Positions 11,001 to 20,000 of a stretch of DNA of 60,606 nucleotides are shown here, one piece after another. The DNA is taken from positions 1 through 60,606 of the IMG/VR virus record IMGVR_UViG_3300020473_000031; one strand, written 5' to 3'. The notes under the pieces were generated by a model. The model made no database searches. It had not been told where the DNA came from and saw only the letters and a program-made list of their open reading frames with translations. Position 1 is the stretch's first letter, and each line of letters starts with the position of its first letter. The position numbers and the translations under genes are program-made. The DNA comes from a virus.

Positions 11001-14000
11001 CTAGTTGTAACGTTAACACCATCAAAGAATGCATAGAATCTTGTACGTGGCTTCATACGATCAACGTTGAATCCTATATTACGAGATCTAATCCAAGGAA
11101 TAGTACTTCTAGAAAGAACTGTATCACCTAATGATCTTCTTTCAATCTTAGGAACAACCCTAGAACGAACACCTTGACGTGCCTGATTATTAACAACACG
11201 ATAAGTACGACGCTCATGTAGATAGAATAGACCTTGACGACGCTGACCGTGACCTGCACGACCTAACTGACGACCAACACCAAATGTACCTGAAGAAGAT
11301 CTTTGTGATGATGAAGACTGTAATGTTTCACCAGTCCAGTTAGTCTGCCAAGAACCCCATTGAATAGGTGCGAAACCGTTCTGATCAACCTGCATATCCT
11401 TAGATACGGATGAGAAGTCTCCTTCGATGTTCTCAACACGAGCTGGAAGACGCTCAATATCAACCCAGTCATCAGATGCTGGAGTAAGATCAATACGTCC
11501 AATGAATGTGAATACGTTGAATGGGTTAATGTTCTCAGTTCTTGAAGCATATGGCTGTGTAATAATAGCCTCATCTTCAAAAGGTAACATAATTACATTA
11601 CCTTCAGTCTTCTGAACATCAACAGAATCTGATTCATTATATACAAGTCCAACGTTAGTTGTGTAATGCTGAGGTCGTAATTGACCTTCTCTAAAATCTA
11701 GAGAACACTTATAATCTGCATTTAAAACATCCCCAATAGTATGATCGGTAAAGTCATCAACAATATATCCATTCTTTAATCTATCAAATCCGTTCTCATC
11801 ATATGTCTTAGTATTATCTGCCTGAGATTCAAGCATTGATAATGATGTATAGTATTCAACGTTAGTTAAACGATTCTCCAAATCACCAATATCTTTCATC
11901 GTATAACGACGAATAACTTCTGCAGTTATAAGACAATCTCTTTCTGGATCAAAGACGTATGGCTTATATTCTATAGTTGCCAACAACATAGAGTTCTCAA
12001 CTCTATCTGGTGGAATAAGAAACTTACCAGAGACACCTTTTTGTACTCTTAATTTACTATCATGTGAAAGATAGAGGTAATCAATTCTTGGTAGATACCA
12101 TGTATAGTCTGCTCTGAATGAAGAATTGACCTGCATAATATCAAATACGGTTGCAGCACCAGAACCACTGACTGTAGAGAATACTCTAGATACAAAGTCA
12201 AAAGTAGTACAGTTAACATAATATGGAGAACCCATACTACCTTGACCATTACGCAATTCTTTTACGCCTGGACGGAAGTCAATTTGATCTCTAATATACT
12301 TAATAGAACCATCAAGTTTATAGTTAGGAATCTCTTTATAAGTTATACCAGTATAAGATTCGTTAGAGAAGTAATCACCTGAAGATTCGTGTGATAGGTA
12401 ATCAAATATAATTAACAGTCTTCTTGATGGTGCAATAGTAGATGGCAATCTAGTAAGTCTAGAAGCATCATAATAATTAGTTCTTTGACCAGCTTCTAAA
12501 GTAAATTGATCTGTAATAACTTTACTACCAAGGAATATTGATCCAGCACTATCATCAACAATACCAGCAAGAGCACCACCAGCAGCATCAAATCCATTTA
12601 TAGTTTCACCTATAATAAATGGTTTTTCATTCAATGCAACAAAGAAAAGTTTTAATGCAGAGTTTTCAAAACTAATAACTCTACCTCTTGCTCCAGATGT
12701 TTTACCTTCTATTAAAGTACCTGCAGCAAAGAATACAGATTCAGTTAATATAACATATGGTGATGATGCATCATTATTATCATATGACTCGTATATTGCA
12801 TGAATATTATATACATCATTAATACCAAATGAGATTGCCTCATCTTGTACTCTAGTACCATATAAAGAACTATATTCTAGACCTGTTGGTTGTGTATCTA
12901 ATTTCTGATTTGTCTTGAATACTTTTAATGCTTGCATCTTAGATGCAGTTTTCAACTTCTTAGTAACAGTGTTCTTAGATACTAAAGCAGTTAATGTAAC
13001 AGTTGCAACTGAACCTAATCCACCAATAGAGATTGACTGGTTATTAGCACCATATGTTGCTGTTAAGTTTCCACCAGAAACCTCGGCATCAACATCTATA
13101 TTCTGACCATTAGCCCATGTTCCACTACCACCATTAGCTACAATAGTAAGAGTAAAGTTCTCTGAAGACATAGCACCAAATGCTTCATTCTCAGGAACTG
13201 TAAATGTAATAGAACCAGTAGTTACCGTTTTAGATGCAAAGTTTCTGTATACAAAGAATGATTCATCAGATATAGATCTCATTGTATCTTCTGGTAAGTC
13301 AAAAGATAATTCTCCATTCTGATAATCTTTCTGGAATACGAAAGGACGCATCCTTACAACATCACTATAATCACCATCACTAATAGCACCTGGATTCATT
13401 GATGATGCTGTTTCAAGTTCTGCTATCTGTGAATCATAATCAAATATTACATCAGCATCAGCAACAGTTGATTTTTTATTAATCTTAGTTACACCAATCG
13501 CTGTTGGATTTACTCTCTCAATACGAAGAGTATTTTTACCTTCAAAGTCAGACACAGTTGTAGTAATAACATCACCTGGTCTCAAATCATTTTCAAATCT
13601 TGTACGGAAACCAGTAATCTCTTGATTAGAAGCTTGGTCAATAGCAACAGTTGTACATTCAATTGGTTGAACATCATTAAGTATCCAATTGCAACCAAAT
13701 CTTACTGCACCACCACCAGTATATCCAAAGGATGCTCTTGTATCAGTTAACTGATAAGTATGTGCTGCTTCTAAAGTACCAACATTAAGACCATCATGCT
13801 CTAGAATTTCACCAACTGTGAATTGACCTGAGACATGTTCCAACATAATATAATGAGTTTGGTTACCAGTATCTGCAACATAACCAGTAGCACCAGATGT
13901 CTTACCTACAATTCTACGTCCAGCAGCAATACCTGGAACTGATGCTACAGCAGAATGGACTGCATTGTTAATATTAACAGCAGTAAACATTTGGGCATCA

Positions 14001-15433
14001 AAAAACCACATATCATATACACCAGCACTAGCTGCAGTACCTGACTGAGAAGCATTTGATGCTGCTGTAGAAGCTGCTTGTAACTGAATACACCTACATC
14101 TACCAATCCTATTACCACCACCAGGTTCATCATTAGTGGAATTTAAAGTCCAAGTATCATATAAATCTAATGTTTGATATCCATCAGTAACACCATCACC
14201 AGAAATTTCTGGCCATCCAAAAACATCATAAACCTTTACAAAGTTACCAAGATTGAAATTGACAATTGAGTTATTACTCATGTCAAAATCTCTAGGCTTA
14301 TCTACATCAACATATTGTGGTGCAATAAATTCTGTGCGATATCCTTTAACATATGCTTTACCTGGAGAAACTTCAATAGCAAGTTTCCCTTCATTAGCTA
14401 AATTACCATCAGCAGAAGTTTCATTCAAAGAATATACACCATTATTAAATCCATCATTAAGATGTTCTCTAACTTTTACATCAAAAGTATCAATTACATA
14501 GTCTCCAGACTCTTCAAAAGTCCTTCGAGCCATAGATCTCTCTAGCTCACTATATGCAGTTCTATTAACAAAATTCTCTACTCTACTCTTATTAATCCTT
14601 AATAGCTCAATAAAATCTTTATCTGCATCATCACTAATTAATCTCTTAACAAATTGTGTTTTAATTCTAAATCTATGACCACCTGGTGCAGAATAGTTTG
14701 AAGTACCAGCAGCATTATCATTCAAACTCTCATCATCTTCTGGAGTTATAATAGATTCTAAAACTTCTAAACCAACCCTATAAGATGGATTGTTACCATA
14801 CTGATCTAATAATAGATATGCAGTAGGAACATTTATAAAATGCCCTCTAATATAATAGACACCTTCACTAATATAAGCAGCAGATCCAACCTCAGTAGCA
14901 TTTACTGGAAGTAACTGTGCAAATGGAGTCCCAATTTCAATAAGAGTTGATCCAAATGTAATCTCTTTATCGGCAATTAACTGCTCATTAATTAGAAAAG
15001 TCTTGGATGCTGTTGATGATGTAGTATCACCAGAATCAATATACTTAACATATAACGTTATATAACCTTTCTCGGATTCAGTAGCAGAAATACTATAAAG
15101 AACTTTTGCCCTAACACCTGTTGTCAAACCTTCAATAATAGATCCATCTAACTGTTCTCTATACGTTTCAACTTCACTACCAAGGAATGACTCTTGAATT
15201 AATATTGCTTGTACATTTAAGTCGTAACCAACCTGTCCTGGAATAACCATTGCACCTTCTTTGAAGGTTGCAGTTCCCATAGACTCAATTTGATTCTGCA
15301 GAATACTCTGCATTGTTGTAAGTTCCCTTGCCTGTATAGGAAATCCAGGTCGGAACAGCACTCGATAAAAATTCTTATCTTTATCAAAGTCGTCGTAATA
15401 CGGTGTTACGTTTAAGTTAGTATTTTGTGCCAT
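8081..15433 (-). CDS. DUF4815-family giant virion structural protein (gp9/gp10 position)
   Basis: A 2450-residue protein. The N-terminus (residues 1-100) has the DUF4815 signature: 'PYYDDFDKDKNFYRVLFRPG' then 'QARELTTMQSILQNQIE', with 'FKEGAMVIPGQVGYD' after it. A 'GKAYVKGYRTEF' segment follows. The middle is beta-rich with many 'GExIxGxTSGAxGxV' units (for example GRRIVGKTSGATGYV and GTLIEGKTSGARGRV), and an Arg/Ser-rich linker lies near 11200-11300. It starts 4 bases after gp8, where T4 carries the baseplate genes 9, 10 and 11. I infer that it is a large baseplate-periphery or fibre-attachment protein; no T4 9/10/11 homology is visible by eye. Confidence 0.8.
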   Translation of the reverse strand: MAQNTNLNVTPYYDDFDKDKNFYRVLFRPGFPIQARELTTMQSILQNQIESMGTATFKEGAMVIPGQVGYDLNVQAILIQESFLGSEVETYREQLDGSIIEGLTTGVRAKVLYSISATESEKGYITLYVKYIDSGDTTSSTASKTFLINEQLIADKEITFGSTLIEIGTPFAQLLPVNATEVGSAAYISEGVYYIRGHFINVPTAYLLLDQYGNNPSYRVGLEVLESIITPEDDESLNDNAAGTSNYSAPGGHRFRIKTQFVKRLISDDADKDFIELLRINKSRVENFVNRTAYSELERSMARRTFEESGDYVIDTFDVKVREHLNDGFNNGVYSLNETSADGNLANEGKLAIEVSPGKAYVKGYRTEFIAPQYVDVDKPRDFDMSNNSIVNFNLGNFVKVYDVFGWPEISGDGVTDGYQTLDLYDTWTLNSTNDEPGGGNRIGRCRCIQLQAASTAASNASQSGTAASAGVYDMWFFDAQMFTAVNINNAVHSAVASVPGIAAGRRIVGKTSGATGYVADTGNQTHYIMLEHVSGQFTVGEILEHDGLNVGTLEAAHTYQLTDTRASFGYTGGGAVRFGCNWILNDVQPIECTTVAIDQASNQEITGFRTRFENDLRPGDVITTTVSDFEGKNTLRIERVNPTAIGVTKINKKSTVADADVIFDYDSQIAELETASSMNPGAISDGDYSDVVRMRPFVFQKDYQNGELSFDLPEDTMRSISDESFFVYRNFASKTVTTGSITFTVPENEAFGAMSSENFTLTIVANGGSGTWANGQNIDVDAEVSGGNLTATYGANNQSISIGGLGSVATVTLTALVSKNTVTKKLKTASKMQALKVFKTNQKLDTQPTGLEYSSLYGTRVQDEAISFGINDVYNIHAIYESYDNNDASSPYVILTESVFFAAGTLIEGKTSGARGRVISFENSALKLFFVALNEKPFIIGETINGFDAAGGALAGIVDDSAGSIFLGSKVITDQFTLEAGQRTNYYDASRLTRLPSTIAPSRRLLIIFDYLSHESSGDYFSNESYTGITYKEIPNYKLDGSIKYIRDQIDFRPGVKELRNGQGSMGSPYYVNCTTFDFVSRVFSTVSGSGAATVFDIMQVNSSFRADYTWYLPRIDYLYLSHDSKLRVQKGVSGKFLIPPDRVENSMLLATIEYKPYVFDPERDCLITAEVIRRYTMKDIGDLENRLTNVEYYTSLSMLESQADNTKTYDENGFDRLKNGYIVDDFTDHTIGDVLNADYKCSLDFREGQLRPQHYTTNVGLVYNESDSVDVQKTEGNVIMLPFEDEAIITQPYASRTENINPFNVFTFIGRIDLTPASDDWVDIERLPARVENIEGDFSSVSKDMQVDQNGFAPIQWGSWQTNWTGETLQSSSSQRSSSGTFGVGRQLGRAGHGQRRQGLFYLHERRTYRVVNNQARQGVRSRVVPKIERRSLGDTVLSRSTIPWIRSRNIGFNVDRMKPRTRFYAFFDGVNVTTSITPKVIEIIKNSTTDARTNETPFVVGETVIGETSRMQVKVAAPDDGYKTNPYGKGTEVLPTSYSSQTIYLNHDITAISETVSPDYFGNMQVGEVLVGQTSGARAVVRDRRLLTDNVGNIQGCFFIPSPKNDANPRWATGTRSFRFTTSEENSKALGAVDSSADTTYSASGTLQTVQENVLAVRNAEIVRDTVSEDRVVTTTRTESRQIGWYDPLAQSFIVEEEGGVFISSVDLFFNTKDTNIPVSMQIRTMENGYPTKTILPFSDITVTPDNIEISETASVKTNFKFKAPVYIKSSTEYCFVLLSDSNEYKIWISRMGDVDVTGTRTISEQPYAGVLFKSQNASTWTADQYEDLKFTIYRANFTKEKGTVVLNNTPQGKGNGGVHRLINNPIQTIKPKQVLSLDPQTTQYTFTDGARVTQTGTNAQATVVSSTTSGSVADTVTVTDITGNWLDGSTYILTSYQAEATITVGSGTGSLTVGETVTGGSSGITGLVKSYVGATLILTNVTGSFTASETISESGGFTGSVANVTYSGDSRGAYLASVPTFAADDKEVLIYHRNHCMHNRTNNVTVEGAVSEIANTALTSALSVGTTTINVEDGSDFHTVVNGAAISASNPGYLKIGDEIIQYAAVASDGKSITVATGGRGANSTTEVAHSSGDIVECYNLDGIPLIDINKTHTSISCPWLDTYMLHITGVATNGIRGGGDLIWASQNTQFETMTPNVSTMDLPETDITTTVNTTSATSIGNGSTSVDQASFVNDGTYVPITLNNMNFFDNPRMICSEVNELAKLSGTKSLTMRIQLSTEKESLSPVVDLDRCSLITTMNRINKWPGGPEAYGQQNNIDTSQDVSVLPFGDQNDAVYITRLARLARESRSIRVDFQMSRPPQAEVRVYYRVFMTGSGDDVDSVGWTLMPAPLQYDDAPSEEILWKDYYYETSGLNFNAFQLKIVMRSSNQARVPLIADLRAICLAT

Positions 15434-15437
15434 TCGG

Positions 15438-16970
15438 TTAGAACTCGATTACGATTTTAATGTCTTCTACTTGGTCGTTTGCACGACTGATTGATCTTCT
15501 ATTATCTATGTATACAACCTGACCACTATTTGACTTAATCTCTGGTTTAGCATATCCAGAGTTAAATTTCATACCAAGATCATATTCAGTATTGTTAATA
15601 GTTCTAGAAGAGGTATTTGGTACAGCAGGGAAGTTAACATCTGGTTGTCCAGCAGCACCCGAAGTTGATCCACTAATAACATTAGATCCATCAAATTCGT
15701 TTTGAGTACCTGTAACTTCAGGGAAAATACCATCAACAGCATTCTGATAATATTTCAAAACTTTAGTTGTAGCATTCCATGAAATAACTCTTGCACGAGA
15801 GGTAACATTTGTACCACCAACAACACGTGTCTGGGTGATGATTTCATCAGGAACGTAATTACCTTGGAATGTTGGTGCAAAAATAACTGCTTTAGTAGCA
15901 GAAACCGTTAAATCAGAAATCAACTCAGTTGTACCAAACTTGAGTGGATTTGTGATTAAACCAATACGACGGTAATCATTGTCAATAGGGAAGTCACCAG
16001 CACCCTCATCATATGAGAGTTTAGCATTAATCATAACTCGGAATGCACCAAGTTCAACAATAGTATCATTTCCATGACCACCTGGAGGAGGAATGATCAC
16101 ATCGACTTGACCACCTTGACCAGTACCAATACCAGTAATATTATCAACAGAAATTTTACCAAAGGTATATCCAGTACCACCAGAAGTAACGGTAGCAGAA
16201 ATGATCTTACCACCATCAACAACAATACTAACCCTACCGCCAGTTCCATCACCATTAATGGCGACGTTATCGTAAGTGCCGTTGTTGTAACCAGCACCAG
16301 CAGCAGTAATAACAATAGTGTCAATTTCACCCTCAACTGCGTTCGTTTTCACTGCGTCATTAGTAAAGACTGGCATATAGTCATTACTAAAAAACTTAAG
16401 AACAGATGCAACTGGAATAGTATACATATACTTCCAACGATAACCATCACCAGTTGTAACAATAGAGGTACTAGTACCAGTAGGTTCAACTGTAGAGGGT
16501 TTTCCGTTAGGATCGCTAGGAGATGTTCCGTTATAGATGCACTTATAAACTTGATACTGAGAATTTACAACATAAAAATCAGAATCATATAGTTTAGTAG
16601 CACCAGAGGCAGCAGTTCTACTAGGAGAATAGTCATGTCTGTACATGTCATAGGTAAAACCTAATCCACCAGTAGTTTGTTCTGGGGAAACCCAGTCAAT
16701 CCTACGAGCAACCTGTACTGTATCAGCAGCAAGAACTCTTTTCAGAGAGATCATATCATCATATGATCCAGAAAATTCTGCAAAAGAATCTACTGCTTGC
16801 GGTGGTGAGTTTTCATTGTCCCAACTTTGTGGTCTTCCAATGAATAAGTATATGCGATCACGAGAAGTTCCAGCAGCATCATCACTTTGAGTCGCATCTG
16901 GACCTTCAAGAGCTTTTATGAATTTCTGTGCCGAAAATATTCTAAATTGATCAGTTAATAGAGCTGCCAT
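15438..16970 (-). CDS. 8: Baseplate wedge subunit gp8
   Basis: A 510-residue protein with the N-terminal pattern of T4-like cyanophage gp8: 'LTDQFRIFSAQKFIKALEG', 'DRIYLFIGRPQSWDNENSPP', and later 'SDPNGKPSTVEPTG' and 'GDGYRWKYMYTIPVASVLKF'. T4 gp8 (334 residues) is a dimeric baseplate-wedge protein. The extra length here comes largely from a GxGY beta-repeat insertion (about residues 220-290, with 'TAAGAGYNNGTY' and 'VTSGGTGYTFGKI') and a C-terminal extension. It sits between the copper-site proteins and the DUF4815 gene and has its own putative late promoter just upstream. Confidence 0.85.
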   Translation of the reverse strand: MAALLTDQFRIFSAQKFIKALEGPDATQSDDAAGTSRDRIYLFIGRPQSWDNENSPPQAVDSFAEFSGSYDDMISLKRVLAADTVQVARRIDWVSPEQTTGGLGFTYDMYRHDYSPSRTAASGATKLYDSDFYVVNSQYQVYKCIYNGTSPSDPNGKPSTVEPTGTSTSIVTTGDGYRWKYMYTIPVASVLKFFSNDYMPVFTNDAVKTNAVEGEIDTIVITAAGAGYNNGTYDNVAINGDGTGGRVSIVVDGGKIISATVTSGGTGYTFGKISVDNITGIGTGQGGQVDVIIPPPGGHGNDTIVELGAFRVMINAKLSYDEGAGDFPIDNDYRRIGLITNPLKFGTTELISDLTVSATKAVIFAPTFQGNYVPDEIITQTRVVGGTNVTSRARVISWNATTKVLKYYQNAVDGIFPEVTGTQNEFDGSNVISGSTSGAAGQPDVNFPAVPNTSSRTINNTEYDLGMKFNSGYAKPEIKSNSGQVVYIDNRRSISRANDQVEDIKIVIEF

Positions 16971-16995
16971 TTCCTAGTGACTATTGTCCTCTTGT

Positions 16996-17003
16996 TTATT
17001 TAT
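16996..17003 (-). promoter_or_regulatory. Putative late promoter (ATAAATAA) before gp8
   Basis: ATAAATAA on the minus strand, about 26 bases upstream of the gp8 ATG, in the short gap after the 1500-residue gene. It matches the other late-promoter candidates in the window. Confidence 0.6.
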
Positions 17004-17008
17004 GTGTA

Positions 17009-20000
17009 TTACGAACGGAGTTGTGCAGAATACTCAATTCTACTGAGTCTATAAGTAGCACCACCGTTACCCATTATATCTTCTCCACCCATAACTACTT
17101 GAGCAGCTGCTCCACTTCCAGTAGAATCACCAACTGCATTAACGAAAGTTACTGTTGGGTGTGTATTATATGTATTGTCAACAGATTGCACAATTCCATA
17201 ACCACCATTGACAATAGTACATGAAGCAACTTGGTCTTGTGCAGATGTTAAATTAACAGTTGCTGTACATTGTATATCACCAACATTCTCAACTGTTACT
17301 GTTGGAACTGCTGTATAGTTAGTACCTGGACTTTGAATTATAAAATCAACCACGGTACTATCATGTGAAAACTCATACAAGTATCCACCTATACCTACAT
17401 TAACATTACCAGTATTAAACGGAGTTATATCCTGAACTATAAGTACAGAATTAACTGGATCCCAAGAAACTACAGTTGCTCTAACACCAGAAACAGATCC
17501 AGTAACAATTTCGTTAACACCAAAATTCAATCCATTAGAAAGATTAGGATCTAAGAATAATTTTATAAGTGCAGTATGTGGAACACCATCAGTTAAAGTA
17601 CCTGCATCACTAACTGTAGCATACTTAAATGGCAAACTACCATCTTTAACCTGATCACCAACTTGGAATAGGGTTGTATTTTGACCACCTTGGGTTTCTT
17701 CAATACCATACAATGAAGTATGGATACCACCATCAAGATTTATTTGATTTTCATAATCAGTTCCTGCATTAACAAGATCTATAATTCCATCTCCAGCACC
17801 ATCTAATTCATCGTTGTCTTCAAATTCTTTATCTATTATTTGAGATATTGGTTCTGTTAAAGCTATAATAAATGCACCTTCAGATGAATCTACATCTAAA
17901 AGAACATGAGGATTAAATCCACCTGGAGCAGATGCTGCAAGACCAGCATCAAATTGAACAATAGCATCTTCAGTTGATGGTATTCCAGCATCAATAAATG
18001 CCAATTCATCAACTTCAAATGTTACTAATAATTCTCTAGTTGTTGGATCCCAGTCATATACCTTTGCAACCTTATTACCTTCATTTTCAATTTTTCTAAT
18101 AACTCTATCATTAACATTAAACTTATAAGTTGAATTACCCTCACCATCAATCTGTCCAGCATCAAGAACAATTCTCTGGTCAAAATTAAAATTAACTCCT
18201 CTAGTTAAACCAGAGAATTTACCTTTAGATTTAGCAGTATATGCAATGGTTTCTTTGTTAAGAATTAATTCACCAGAACCAGGGAAAGCATCAGTAGAAT
18301 CAACATACAATTCAGTATCAGATTTTAATACATCCTTAACAAGACCAGTGAGGAAACCAGCAACAGAATTGTATGCCTGTCTTGCTCTTGACTTACGTTT
18401 TAAGTTAACTAATTTTGTGAATATTACTTTAGGTTGATCAATATATCCGCTACCTGGATCTGTAATTTCAATATCAGTAATAACACCTTGAGCAACTTTT
18501 GCTATAGCTTTAGCACCAATACCTCCACCACCATTAATAAGAATATAAGGAGGTTCTTGATAATATTCACCTTCATCTACAATATTAATATTAGTAACTC
18601 TACCAAGTACATCAATTTCAGCAGCACCTTGAGCACCTTGTCCTCCACCACCTTCAAAGATAAGTGTTGGTGGTGTAGCATAATCTCTTCCACCTTGTAA
18701 TAGTGATAAACCTGTAACTGTCTGTACAGTAGGTGTTCCTGTAGCACCAGTACCCTCTCCACCTAATATTCTTGCAGTTGCTGCACCAAAATAATTATCA
18801 CCTTTTTTGGTCATCTTAACATAACTGACAGTACCATCAGTATTCAATACAACATCTCCTGCTGCACCATCTGGGAATGTATCTGGTTGAGCAGGGACAA
18901 TATCACCCTCAAACAATGGAGTACCATACATTGTTGGTCCAATTGCATAAGGATAAGTTGGAACACCACTACCGTTTTCTGTTAAGAAATAAGCATAAGT
19001 TCCATTAGGATACTCAGGAGTAACAGCAAATTTACCATTATGTTCATCCAAAGTACCAACACTAGTATCCCAAATATAATCTTGAACTAAATCTCCAATT
19101 ACATATCCATCTTGAACTGTTCTTATACCAATACCAGAAGTTGTATAACCAAAGGTATACAAAGCAAGAGGTGCAGTTACAGGTACTTCAAATCTTATCT
19201 CTCTTGCAGTAGCAGTATTAAACCCACTAATATAAGCACTATAAGTTACTTCGGATCCTTCTAACCAATAGGTAATACCTGGTCCTTCAAAAAGATATGT
19301 TGTATCTGGTGGAGTACCAGCATGCCATCCATCATCAGTAGTAGATATTAATAACTGTTCATTATCATTACTAGAATCATTCTGTTGGAATACATATGTT
19401 TTTCCTCTCCATAAACTTAAGAAAGGAACAGTGCTACCATCGATATTAAACTCACCATTAGCAACTGTTACAGCATAAGTTATAGTTTCTGCAGTAACTA
19501 CATCGGGTCTAGCACCAGCTAATTCATCACCTACTCTATATCTAAATCCAGTAACTTCTCTAGCAACGGTATTAGTACTATCATATCCATAAGGTCCGTA
19601 AATAGGATATCCATCAAATGCCATTCCTAATATCTTAGAATGACCATCAGCATGCCGTGAATAATCTATAGTAGAAGGATCAGATTCATTACTCTGATAA
19701 TAGTCTGTAATATAATAATCATTAGGTAAAGGATCATCATCTATTTCTAGATCCAAAGTCATATATCCTTCATGACCTTCATACCCAGACATATATCTGT
19801 GATACTTACAGTAATAATATATTCTACTATTTTCATCACCATTCATTATGAATAAAGGTTTAAACTCATTTTCATAATCTGTAGATGGTGCTTCTGTTAT
19901 TCCTGTACTCTTATAATATAAACTACCACCATTTAACAACCCATCCTGTGTGGTACTAAACTGCATAGGATGTCCATGAGGATGATGATCAGACGGTTGA

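Noticed and set aside
16074-16592. A plus-strand frame of 172 residues inside gp8
   Set aside because: It is an Asn/Ser/Thr/Ile-rich antisense shadow of gp8 in AT-rich DNA, with no family pattern.
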